This document shows, piece by piece, positions 11,054 through 22,500 of a stretch of DNA of 64,000 nt. Origin of the DNA: Nymphaea colorata (lineage: Eukaryota > Streptophyta > Magnoliopsida > Nymphaeales > Nymphaeaceae); assembly GCF_008831285.2 (NCBI RefSeq), contig NC_045149.1, positions 11,370,417 through 11,434,416 of the forward strand, in the 5' to 3' direction. Position numbers and translations under genes: made by a program. Position 1 is the first letter of the stretch. Each line of letters opens with the position of its first letter. Below the pieces are notes generated by a model. It saw nothing but the letters and a program-made list of their open reading frames with translations. It was not told where the DNA came from and ran no database searches.

Positions 11054-11509
11054 CTAAACCAGCACATCATCCAAAGGTAAAACCCCCATACAAACAACAT
11101 GTTCGTGAAAGACCTTAGGAGTTAAACCCTTAATAAGCGGATCTGCAATCATAGAGTTTGTCCCAATATGCTCTAAAGACACCTGACCATTCTGTATCAT
11201 CTTTTTAACAGCAAAAAAGTTAATGTTGATGTGCTTCGACTTTGACAAACTGCAGTTGTTATTAGAGTACATGACTGCTGAATTATTGTCACACAATAAC
11301 CTTAATGGTCTTTCTACACCATTCATAATGTGCAGCCCCATGACAAAATTTCGCAACCACAAAGCATGATTGGATTCCTCGTAACATGCTATGAATTTTG
11401 CTGCCATGGTTGAAGTAGCTACAAGTGTCTGTTTGACACTTTTCCAAGATATAGTTCCTCCAGTCAATAGAAATACATAGCCTGAAGAGACTTGTAACTG
11501 TCTTGGCAC
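11054..11509 (-). pseudogene. Copia RNase H domain remnant
   Basis: The segment GGTISWKSVKQTLVATSTMA aligns with the Copia RNase H start (usual form SWKS...STTEAEY), followed by LLCDNNSAVMYSNN, HININFFAVKKMI and the C-terminal GVLPLDDVLV. The CD aspartate is kept. The STTEAEY motif is STMAAKF, so the catalytic glutamate is lost. It is part of the Copia remnant and directly follows the reverse transcriptase on the same strand. Confidence 0.85.
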
Positions 11510-11691
11510 CCAGCAAAGTCAGAATCTGAATACCCAATGATCTCCAACTACTTCTTGTATGTGAGCATAAAATCTTCTGTTCTTTGTAAGTACCTCAATA
11601 CCTTTTCAGCTGCTTTTCAATGATCCATACCAGGATTGCTTAAGTATCTGCCTAACATTCCAATGATTGCAATATCCGGATGAGTACAAAC

Positions 11692-12660
11692 CTAAACATA
11701 CATAAGGCTTTCCACAACAAATGAATAGGAAATCCTTTCCATTTCTTTAGATTTGAATTCATTTTTAGGGCACTGTTTGAGACTAAACTTGTCTCCTCTA
11801 GCAACTAGAGTATCTCCTACTTTACAATCTTTCATGTCATATCGCTGAAGCACCTTATCAATGTAGGTCTTTTGTGATAATCCAAGAATGCTCCGAGAAC
11901 GATCTCGAAATATCTGGATCCCCAATACAACAGATGCATAACCAAGATCCTTCATGTCAAACTTTGTTGACAAAAATTTCTTAGTTTCATGCAATATACC
12001 CACATGATTACTTGCCAGCAATATATCATCGACATACAAAACCAGAAAGATAAATTTACCTCCACTGAACTTTTGGTATACACATTCATCAACCATATTA
12101 GTCTCGAAACCAAATGAAACTATAACTTGATGAAATTTGTAATACCACTGACGGGAAGCTTGTTTTAGCCCATAGATGGATTTCTTGAGTTTGCAAACCA
12201 TTTTCTTTGCATCTCCTGAAACAAAGTTTTCTGGTTGCACCATATATATCGTTTCATCAATGTCTCCATTTAGAAACACTGTCTTTACATTTATTTGATG
12301 CAGCTCTAAGTCAAAATGAGCCACAAGTGACATTATGGTACTGAAAGAGTCTTTCGACGAAACTGGAGAGAGAGTCTTTGTATAATCAATGTCTTCATTT
12401 TAAGTAAAGTCTTTTGCGACAAGACATGCCTTATACCTTTCGATGTTTCCTAATGAATCTCTCTTGGTTTTAAAAATCCATTTATAACCAATAGGTTTCA
12501 CACCTTCAAGCAAGGGAACAACGTCTCATACATCATTATCCATCATGAACTTTATTTCTTCATTCATGGCATCTATCCACTTATGAGATTTAGAACTCTG
12601 TATCGTTTGCTGGAAGTTAATATGATCATCTTCCATTAAGCTCATATCAACATCATGTTC
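11692..12660 (-). pseudogene. Copia reverse transcriptase remnant
   Basis: The most legible part of the Copia element. It shows the pol start (SSKSHKWIDAMNEEIKFM, then [20 protein letters not shown]), KTVFLNGDIDETIYMVQPE, KKSIYGLKQASRQWYYKF and the YVDDILLAS active-site box. The first catalytic aspartate (family form DVKTAFLNG) is Asn here (NVKTVFLNG), and stops occur upstream of 12333 (for example at about 12523 within the family motif VWDVVPL). It is therefore dead. The longest open segment is 11692-12333. Confidence 0.88.
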
Positions 12661-12899
12661 TTGGAGATAGACAAAATCATTTGAAATTGTACTTCTCCTC
12701 TCTCTAGTGGCACCTCTACTTGATTTTCTTGAAGTTGTTGAGTTTGTTCTTCAGTAGTTTGAATAGGGAGATCATCATCATTGCCTTCTTCTGAATATAT
12801 TGATGGAACAATAGTAGGAATAAAGACCTGACTATTGCTTTCAACATCTGTATGAGTAGACTCACGTCTCTATTCAAAGGCAATGCTTCTAACCTGATC

Positions 12900-13720
12900 A
12901 CCTCCCTCAAACTCAATATTCTCAAAGAAATGAGCATTTTTCGTTTCAAAGAAAGACTTATTGGTTGGATTGTAAAACTTATAACCCCTTAATGTTTTTT
13001 CATTTTCCTTTTATACATTCAATGCAAACATTAAAGTCTGCAAAATCAAGGGATTCAATAATTTCATTCGACATAAGCCTTTTTTATCATCTTTTCAGAG
13101 ATATGTCCTAAGTGCCTATGTCACAGCATAGCAGAATTCTCATTGTCTAATTTTCTTTTAGTACCACTAGACGTAACATGAAAGGTTTTTTGATATGAAG
13201 CAATTGTATCAAGCAAATAAAGGTTATCACTACCAAACAAAAAACCAGTGACAATCAAATTTGAGTGCAGAAACAACTTAAATTTACTATCTATAAATGA
13301 ACAATAATAACCAAATTTGTCTAGTAAGGAAATAGAAACCAAAATCCGTCTAAAAGACGGTACAACATAAGTTTTTATTAAATTCAAATAACAACTAGTC
13401 TTTTACAATAACCGAAAATCTGCTATGGCTTCAACCTTCACCTTCTTGTGATCGCCCACATAGATGAATCTTTCAACATCATTTGACATTCGACAATTTA
13501 GGCAGTCCTGCATAAAAACATTTATGTGAGTAGTAGCACCCGAATCTACCCACCAAGTGTGTCTTGGTATTGAAATTAAATTAACCTTAAGACAAATCAA
13601 AGTGAGAAGCGTACATTTTTTTCACGTCATGTCTGATGCTTAGTACAATCCTTCTTCATATAATCTTCACCCTTGCAAAAAAAACAGCTTGGTATGCCTT
13701 CCTTATGCTTCTTGTGTTTC
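12900..13720 (-). pseudogene. Copia zinc knuckle, protease and truncated integrase region
   Basis: From 13720 leftward the minus strand reads a Gag zinc knuckle C-x2-C-x4-Y-x4-C (codons at 13684-13686, 13675-13677 and 13645-13647) in which the usual His is Tyr. Then comes the aspartic protease motif WWVDSGATTHIN (about 13560), and the pre-integrase domain HRHLGHISEKMI with a Trp codon changed to TGA just before it, and CIECIKGK. Immediately after that, at about 12995-13010, it shifts frame into LRGYKFYNPTNKSFFETKN, which normally follows the integrase core. The catalytic rve core is therefore deleted. Confidence 0.75.
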
Positions 13721-13966
13721 TTAATGGATGACTGGTCAATTGCAATTTCCTTAATAGCCTTTCTTTTCCTTAGTAGTCAAGTAAGCACTTTCTATCTTGT
13801 CATGCTTCAATCTCTTCTCTTCTTCCACACAGTGCGAAATGAGCTCATTAAGAGTCTATTTCTCCTTCTAACAGTTATAACTAACTTTAAACTGTCCATA
13901 CTGTGGTGGAAGAGAGAGAAGAACCATATGCACTATAAAGTCTTCAGGTAACTTCAGACCTAGTGC

Positions 13967-14389
13967 CTATAATTTTGAAGCAAGATGAGACATTTTCATA
14001 ATGTGCTCCCGTATGTTCCCCTTGCCTTTATATTTCAGCATCACAAGTTTATTCAAAAGAGTACTTGTTTCAGTCTTTTCGTTTTTAGCAAAACGCTTTT
14101 CAATTTCTTCGAGGAACGCCTTGGCACTAGCCTTTTCAGTAATTGAGCCCCTAAAATTTTTTAGGATTGATTTCTTCATGATCATTAGCAACATGCGGTT
14201 TGAGCGTTCCCACTGTTCAAAGTTTCGTTTATCCTCATGAGAACTTTCATCTATTAACTGAGGTGGACACGACTCCCTAAATGCAAGGTCTAGGTCCATA
14301 CAACCTAGAAAAATCATGACAGTTTATTTCTAGTCCTTACAATTCGAACCATTTAACTTAAGAATAGTACTCAAATTTACAGATATCAT
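13967..14389 (-). pseudogene. Copia Gag N-terminal remnant
   Basis: It starts at ATG 14389 and reads STILKLNGSNCKD, then two stops at about codons 20 and 22 where the family has a Trp (KDWK), then MIFLGCMDLDLAFRE and EKRFAKNEKTETSTLLNKLV. This matches the plant Copia Gag (UBN2-like) pattern. The adjacent region to about 13720 continues with broken Gag sequence. Confidence 0.75.
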
Positions 14390-14728
14390 GGAAGCATAAC
14401 TCATTGTACAAAGAGCAAAAATACCAAACATGCTTGGTAGTTACTTACATCTTTTAATATGTAAAAGTCTTGTGCTTAAAAGATGAAATGTATTTCCACA
14501 AAACATATTTGCAAATTACAATTAACATGTAAAGTTCAACTCAGTTAACACCAAACATTTTCTTTTAAGAAAAAATTCCTTAGCTGAGCTGCACGTGATA
14601 TTTAAAGCCATATTCAACTCTATAAAAAGAACAATAAGACAAAAGTCATGTTAGACATAATAAATCATATGCTTATTTGCTAATCATAGAAATAAAACAA
14701 TTGTCATATCTCATTGGATAATTACAAA

Positions 14729-14957
14729 TTAGTTTTCCTTTTTCAACATTGTCATCAACATCTTGACTTGGGCTTGTAACTCATGTATTTGTTCCGCATG
14801 TCTACCTTCTAAGGCATGTATTTTTTCTGCTTGTCTAGCTTCTTATTCACACATCTATTCATCATGGTTGTTTTCTACTTCATACACCTTATTGGCGTAC
14901 ATCATTCAACTCCTCATGCAATTGCATGTTTTGTGCCATTAATTCACATAGACTAGG
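14729..14957 (-). pseudogene. C-terminal part of a TNP1-like CACTA protein
   Basis: The minus strand reads PSLCELMAQNMQLHEELND up to the edge of the solo LTR, then, after stops, EARQAEKIHALEGRHAEQIH and LQAQVKMLMTMLKKEN followed by a stop at 14729. This is the coiled-coil tail typical of plant transposase (Ptta/En-Spm, PF03004-type) proteins. The frame continues across the LTR insertion into the segment that starts at 17990. Three internal stops show decay. Confidence 0.7.
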
Positions 14958-15132
14958 AACTGTGTAATCACCCCAAATTTTTCCAAAAACCCTCTTTTAT
15001 TAAAAACAAAAAACCCACTTTTTGGATCTAAATTGGTTCAAAGCCACAATCCAAATCCAAGTTAGATCCAAAAACCCAAGTTTAAATCCAAATCAAGCAT
15101 TTGAGACCCATTTGCCCTTCCTTTTAACAAAA

Positions 15133-15735
15133 AGGCCTCTTTTTAGAGGGTGATTTTGGTCTTTTTGGTAAACAAGACTCATTTGTTCCTCCTTTTTGAC
15201 AAAGAACCTACTTTTAGAGGGCAATTTTGGTCTGTTTGGTAAATTAGGCTCATTTGCCCCTCTTATTTGACAAAGAACCTCCTTTTAGAATGCAATTTTG
15301 GTCTTTTTAGTAAACAAGACTCATTTGCCTTCCTTTTTAACAAAGAACCTCCTTTTAGAAGGCAATTTTGGTCTTTTTGGTAATCAATACCCATTTACCC
15401 CTTTTTTTTAACAAAGAACCTCCTTTTAGATGGCAATTTTGGTTTTATTGGTAAACAAGACCTATTTGCCCCACTTTTTGACAAAGAACCTCATTTTAGA
15501 AAGCAATTTTAGTCTTTTTGGTAAACAAGACTCATTTACCCATCCTTTTTTACAAAAAACCTCCTTTTAGAGGGTAATTTTGGTCTTTTTGGTAAACAAT
15601 ACCTATTTACCTCTCCTTTTTTACAAAGAACCTCCTTTTATAGGGTAATTTTGGTTTTTTTAGTAAACAAGACTCATTTGCCCCTCCTTTTTTACAAATA
15701 ACCTCCTTTTATAAGGTGATTTTGGTATTTTACAA
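15133..15735 (+). repeat. 71-bp tandem repeat array within the LTR
   Basis: About eight and a half copies of a roughly 71-bp unit, each beginning CCTCCTTTTAGAGGG and containing AATTTTGGTCTTTTTGG and GACTCATTTGCCCCTCC. Copies differ at several positions. The array ends 40 bases before the LTR TATA box. It has no spacers and is not a CRISPR. Confidence 0.9.
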
Positions 15736-15774
15736 AAAAAATTTAAATTTTAGGGTTTTCGCTCCAAAATCCTC

Positions 15775-15782
15775 TATAAATA
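15775..15782 (+). promoter_or_regulatory. LTR promoter TATA box
   Basis: TATAAATA follows the 71-bp repeat array. The same box in the same context (CTCCAAAATTCC before, CCTCTTGAGTATGAGC after) is found at 30487 in the second LTR copy. Confidence 0.65.
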
Positions 15783-17990
15783 CCCCCCACTTCTCTCCTC
15801 TTGGGCAGGAGTGGTCCTTGGGAGAAACCCTAGAGTATTCTCACTTGAAGACTTAGGGTTTCTCTTGAGCTCTTTCTCTCTCTCTCTCCCTCTTCCTCTT
15901 TTCATTTCTCTTCTTCTCCAACTTGGAACAAGTTACAATCCACTTGGAGCTTCACTCAAGAGAATCTTCAAGCTAAGGTGTTCATTTTCTCTAAGTCTTT
16001 CTCATTTAGAGGTATGTAATCTAAACCTCACTCCATTCTTTATTTTCTTTCCTCTCTTCTTGATCTCCCCATGGCCATATGAGACAGCTTTCACTCTCTA
16101 TTTTAAAGTCAAGAGGCTATACTCGAGAGCACCGGGAGCATGAGAAGATGAGATAATCTTTCATTCTACGATTAAATCATGTTATTCATTTTCTCAAATA
16201 TAATCTTGTTGTTCTTGTTCTTTCCTTTCTCGAATATAGACTTCTTTTGCTTTCCTCGTTTTTTTAGAGACAAGAGGCTATGCTCAAGGGCACCGGGAGC
16301 ATAGAAAAATGAGATGATCTTTCATTTCATAGTTACTTCATGCCCTCCCTCCTAGTTGAATCTTTCTATTTTCATCTCTCTCTTTCTCTCTTTCCTTCCT
16401 TGAATATTGTCTATATATTATCCATGCATAGTTGTTTCGTTTTCCATTTATATGTGAATGTATGGTGGGAATGAGAGTGTGGTTTGGGGATTCTTTATCT
16501 TCATATTGATTTTTGAGGTTGGGACTTGTCCAACCTGGGGAAACTCTCACGAATATGTACATGTTAATATGCATTTGCATGACATTTCGCGTTAGTTTCC
16601 TTTTAATCATCCCATTAGAAACCCTAATGAGCATCTTATTGTATGATTTGTTTTCTTTCATACCCAACGGTGGAAGAAATATATCCCTTGTGGCAAACCA
16701 AATCATAACATTCTATGTTTTTATATAAATCATATTTTTCAAAATATTTTCAAAAGAAATCTCTCTAATATGGCCTGGAGATTTAACTTAGGTTCTTGCA
16801 TGAACCCAAGTTCCCCTCCGGCCTACATCAAAAATTGAAGTCGGCTATTTTTAATTCATTTCTTGATTTTCGTATCCATGAAGACGTATGCGTATATACA
16901 TGTTATATACGTATGTGTGGACATTAATATCTTTTTTTGTCATTCTCTTTTTATTATTTAACATGTCATTTTACAAACTCTCTTATACATATATATAAAT
17001 ATATATACGTGTATTCCATTTTAAATCTCTTTTCCTTTCTAAAATGATCTTCTCTTCTCTATTTAATTTAAACCTCATTTTCATAAGTTTTCATATATAT
17101 ATATATATATATAAATACGTATATGAATGTGTACCTCTCTTCTTTTTAAATATTTGATTTTATGATTTTCAATGTCTCTTTCTCTTTCTCCTTCTCTATA
17201 TCTCTCTTGGGATGTAGTCTTTCATCTTTTCCATTCTTTTATATCTTACCATTTAAGATTTTAATTTTTCATTTACCGACTTCATCAAGACTACAAACCA
17301 AGTAATGACCCAATATTGGAATCATACTTGATGGTCTACAATCTCAATCCTTTTTCAAAAACTTTTCCTTCATATATATGATATTTGCTAAAACAAAAAT
17401 CTTAGATGTATGTGATGATAGGAATGTCATTAGATGGATGTTATGGTAGGAATGCTTCATTCTCTTTTAATCATATAGGATCAATGCATTCATGCATTCA
17501 CAATCACTTAATGTCACTTGTGAGCACGAACACATTTCTAAAAGAACTTAAGCAAGAGGAGATGGAATTCTAATTAGGTGGTAACCGAATTAGAGCAAAA
17601 TCTCAAGCCTACTTAAAGTCTTACGAAAACACTAAAATGATTTCAAAATGACTTTTCAAACTTTCCAATGATATTCACAAGGATTTCCTTCTAGCTTTCC
17701 CAAAACATTTCACATTCTCAACCAACTCTTCAAAAACTTTTTCAAAAGTTTGAAACATCAAACTTTCAATATTTTTCTACACCGCATATAGAATCAAAAA
17801 GATATTTAAGTTAAAATGAAATGCATCAATGATAAACATAGCCATTGGATTGATTACCCCCAGTAAAGGTGCCGGGAATGGTCAATCCTCGTACCGACGG
17901 GCGAGTCTCTTTCTTTCATATTTCAAAACAAAACCTCATTTTTCTGGAGCACTCCAAATACTAAAAAATTTTGGGGATGCAAACAAACTA

Positions 17991-19315
17991 CATCAAAGTA
18001 TTGTGATGGTTTTACTCCCATTCAATAAGTACAGACTCGTCCAAATTTGTCTGGCTCTATCACTTTGGACAAGACATCATTTGGAGATGGATCATCTCAA
18101 ACGCCTTCAGGTAGTTGGGATATTGCTTCATTGAGTTGAACCTATAAATTAATATGTAAAATTTCAATAACATGCATATTTAATAAATTTAATTATAATC
18201 ATTACTAATAATAATCACATATTATGACTTAGAATTGCTTCACTGGTTGCTTAGTTATCGTAGTCTCTTCTTCTACCTATCCATGTCACAATGAAGACCA
18301 CAACACCGGAAGGCTTTGGTTCACCCTCTCTAACCTGGATAACGTAGACGATACTTAATATTTATAAGAAACAAAGTCAATAATTATAATCAGAACCTTT
18401 TAATTTATAAGGTTACATTTTCTGCTCGAAATCGAGCAAAACATTTCATGCCCATAGTACGAGGAACCTTGTACATAGTGCAGTTCCTTTTGTTTCTTTC
18501 ACTTTGCTCCTATGACAAACTGTTAAAGTTGAAAACTTTAAAAGGATTACAACAAATAAAAATTTGATATCGCCACATGATACAACATAAAATAGCTTGA
18601 TATATATCTTATCAATTTAAACCTAATGACTTTAGATTCCCTAGCTTAAAAATGGTGAATCAAGCTCCTCCATTGATCTTCAAGATTTGAGACATTGTGA
18701 TGATGCATACAATTCTCTACCAAATTATACTTTTTGTAGATCTTCCTCAAAATGCATCTCTCATTTCTCCACAAAATTGTATATTGTTTCATTACCACTT
18801 TTTTTTAACTCTAGGGCCTTTGTATTTTTCCTACAATAAAACAATATTTAATAATATGTGCATCTTGTATTTAACTTAAACAAAGCAAAATGGAGAACAT
18901 TTAATTGCCAAAACAAGATTCCATACATCATCTTTGCTTATATGGAGTAAACCTTTCCACGCATGATAGGTAAGTGGTGTAATTTGAGGATTTCATGCCA
19001 ATATACCAATAAATGAACTAAGGTTTTGTGCTTTTTCTTTTACTGGTTGGCCATGTTTGTTAATCTCCACATTGATTTTTTGTTTAGGACCCAACCTTGC
19101 AGTATATAATGCATGAGAAATGCCTCTTATCTTTTGTTGTTGAGGTGGTTGACCTAAATATGCATAAATGATTCAAAAGATAAAAATAACCATTACTTAA
19201 AGATGTAAAGATATTTCTAGTTAAATTCACATAAAGGAATCATACTTGTGCTGACCTCATCTGTTTGAAATTCCTTATTGTTAGGCACATAGTGAAGCAA
19301 TCCACTTTCAGCCAT
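17991..19315 (-). pseudogene. TNP1-like CACTA gene, N-terminal and central part
   Basis: It starts at ATG 19315 (MAESGLLHYVPNNKEFQTDE) and continues leftward in exon-like blocks: RLGPKQKINVEINKHGQPVK and LTYHAWKGLL (about 19160-18930), then YKKYNLVENCM and EDQWRSLIHHF (about 18770-18660), NCTMYKVPRTMGMKCFARFR (about 18500-18420), and REGEPKPSGVVVFIVTWIG (about 18330). A TAG acceptor leads into QLNEAISQLPEG and GVKPSQYFD at the LTR edge (18142-17991). These follow the order of plant transposase Ptta/En-Spm (Transposase_24-type) proteins. Several in-frame stops are present. It is on the same strand as, and just downstream of, the TNP2-like transposase, the standard CACTA arrangement. Confidence 0.8.
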
Positions 19316-19599
19316 CTTTATCTAATACAACATCAACATAGTAAATTTCAATAACAAAACTACAACTAACAACAAAATAAATAATGAATATCACTACAAC
19401 TCACAAGTGAAACAATTCTTCAATTGTTCCCAACTTTACATTACATCAGTAATCATTTACAAAACACAAACAATGGTTAAGGTCACTTGATTACATAATA
19501 AGGAGACTTGAACATGAGTTATTCCAGGTATTAAAAAAGAATCAAATAAATACAAAAAATTAATATCAAAATATGTCATTTCAAAATATATGATTCCAT

Positions 19600-22500
19600 T
19601 TATTTGAAAGATGTGTTAATAGACATGGTTGGTACATCTGGTCAAACCCAAGAAACATCATCACTTGCCTGTGATATTTCAAGATTATAAGATTATCTAT
19701 CTCTGACATTGTCATTGGCTTTATCAATCATTTTATCAAGCTAAGTTCTTGCCTTTGCATATTGCCTTTGCATATCAAATAAGTATCGTGGTCTCACTTT
19801 AACAATAACTTGCCAATTTCTATCAAGAGGATCATCAACATGTAAAACATTTTCCAATTGAAATGTGTCTACAAATGGATCACTTTCCATACATATATAT
19901 TTTGAATTCACAAGCACAAAACCGAACTCATCTTTTTCATTCCTTTAACATGTGTGCTCAAAACATCGAACCATTTACACTTGAATAAAACAAACTATAT
20001 ATCTCCATGGTACTCAACATCTCCATGGTACTCAACCTCAAAGATATTTGTAATGACTCCATAATATGTAACTTCACCAATAATTGGATTTCTATCTTTT
20101 GTACTTGAGAAACTTGAAGTTTTGCAGCCACTACTAAAGCCACTATTTTGAGTTTTTCTCTTTCCTTCTCTTTCAAGTGTATGAAACTGAAATCCATTTA
20201 TCATAAAAGTATTATATTTCTTCACCACCTTTTGAAGATATTGTAGGAGCCATATAAGTTCATCATCTATTTGTTAGCTAGCACTTCTTTGATGTAACTA
20301 TTGAATCTATGTCAAATAAAATGATCAATGATATGATAGATTTAAGTAGTATAGAAGCAAAAAAGAGGAAATAGCCAATATATATCTTACATGATCTTGA
20401 AACCATTCGAAAAATTTAATCTTATGAAAGTGTTCAATATTGTGAGGCCTTCGGTAATGTTGTCTTCTCAACAACTCCAGATGTTGCCTAATAAAAAACT
20501 AATTTATGAGTATACAAGAATTTTATGATCATCTAAAATAAAAATCAGTTAGTGACTTACTGAAGGTAAGGTGTCACTAAAGGATGATTAAATAATATAT
20601 AACTACGCACTTGTTGAAGCCTCAAATTGTCCATAATAAGCAGTGCAAGTGCTTCTAAAAGCCATCCTTTCCTCAACAATATAGACCTTTGCATTGATTC
20701 AATTTCTTCATAATTTCTTTCCTATCTATTACAACATGTTTATACACCACATAGGTAAGGTGCCACTAAGGATGATTAAACAATATATAACTATGCACTT
20801 GTTGAAGCATCAAATTGTCCATGATAAAAAATACAAATGCTCCTAAAAACCATCATTTCCTCAAAAATATAGACCTTTGTGTTGATTCAATTTCTTCATA
20901 ATTTCTTTCCTTTCTATTACAACATATTTCCATACCACATAAATACCAAGAGCAAAATGTCAAACTTTCTTCAGCCAAATACCCTTTTGCACGCGATTCT
21001 TTTGGTTGACTTCTATTATGCACATAAGACTTGAGTTTGAGCAATACCTTGAAAAGAAAATCATTTTAAAGTTAGCCAAAAAAGTTTAAAACATATTACT
21101 AGACATGAAAGCATCATAAAATACCTTTCAATATGATAAACCCAATGGTATTGAATAGGCCCACCTAATAACACTTCACAAGCTAAATGAATAGGCAAAT
21201 GAATCATTATATAAAAAAATGATGGCATAAGTATCTTTTTCATATGACACAAAGTCAATATAATTTGTTCTACTAAATGCTGCAAATCACCTTTTTATAT
21301 TACGTTCATGCATAATTCCTTGAAAAAACTACACAACTCAATCAATATTATGCTTACCTCTTTTGGTAAAGATCTCTGTAAGACTAATGAAAGGAATTGA
21401 TGAATCACCATATGACAGTCACGACTCTTTAACACTGTGATTTTACGACCCTTTAAATGCACGTGTTGTGAAATGTTTGAAGCATAACCATCGGAACTTT
21501 ATTCTTCAACACTTTGTAGAATATGTCCTTTTCTTTTTTTTCGTAGTGAAACATACTGCTGGTAATAATATCTTACGAGTTGTATTACATGTTTGTGGAT
21601 GACGTCCATGTCTTATGTTCGTCACCTATAAATCCAGTTGAAAATTGTAACAATATTTTGTCTTTCTTTCTAAATTCAACAATATACCAACAATGTTATC
21701 ACCATTTTTTTTTTCAATATGCATTACATCCAAGTTGTTATGCAATAAGTTGTGACACAATAAGTTGTGCTTCCAATATGGCAAAGCGAAAAATATAGTT
21801 TTCTTTTCCCAATTGTATAACAATGATTCATGTTCCACTTTTTCTAGTGCATCAATTCTAAAAAAAGGTGTAGAAGCACTTCTTAGTTCTTCAGTCCCAT
21901 CAAATGAATCTTTTGTCAAATCTATATTCATGATGTGCATGAAAGAATCTTTGATTACCTATATAGCAATATTTACAAATATTTTTTAAATGATAAGAAT
22001 ATGTATCCATTTGGCATACAAGGCATGCTAATTTTCCTTTTGTACGCCATCCTGATAAGTCTCCATAGGCAGGAAAATCATTTATGTTCCACACTAAAGC
22101 TGTAGTCATTCGAAAGTACTGTTTTTTGCTTGCATCATAAATATCTACACCCAAGTCCCATAATAATTTTAATTCATCAAACAGTTGTTGCAATAAAGAT
22201 CAATCTTTTGTCCCAGAGAATTTGGCCCAGAAATGAACGAAGACAAATTCAAGTATGGTTGTTTCATACACATCCATGGTGGTAAATTATATATAACAAA
22301 GATGGCATGAAATATACTATATGATGTACTGAAATTACGTAATGGGTTGAGACCATCACTTTTCAAGCCAAGTTTGATATTTCCATTATTTAATGCAAAA
22401 AATGAGTGTAACTCATCAAAAGATCTCCATTCTAACGAATCAACAGGATATCATAGTAAACTATCTTTTATGTGTCATTCATCATGCCATTTAATTTCTG

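Larger units (their letters stand above)
11054..14389 (-). mobile_element. degenerate Ty1/Copia retrotransposon, internal region
   Basis: Minus-strand remnants appear in Copia order: Gag (14389-13967), zinc knuckle (13686-13645), protease (13600-13510), pre-integrase (13120-13010), reverse transcriptase (about 12650-11692) and RNase H (11509-11054). Reading frames are broken by several stops, and the integrase catalytic core is absent. It lies between the TNP1-like gene tail and the CACTA terminus, so it probably inserted into the CACTA element. No LTR pair was recognised. Confidence 0.85.
14963..17985 (+). mobile_element. solo LTR, 3.0 kb, inserted in the CACTA gene
   Basis: It begins TGTAATCACC and ends GGATGCAAACA (TG...CA), flanked by AACTG (14958-14962) and AACTA (17986-17990), a 5-bp target duplication with one change. 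Removing it rejoins the TNP1-like reading frame. A related copy starts at 29686. It contains a 71-bp tandem repeat array, a TATAAATA box at 15775 followed by CCTTGGGAGAAACCCTAG, and near the 3' end a GC-rich block (17887-17900, CCTCGTACCGACGG) that is perfectly conserved in the second copy. No internal retrotransposon genes are attached, so it is a solo LTR. Length suggests a Gypsy-type family (inference). Confidence 0.85.

Noticed and set aside
15133-15735. Regular 71-bp repeats resembling a CRISPR array
   Set aside because: No unique spacers, plant nuclear context, position inside an LTR; it is a minisatellite.
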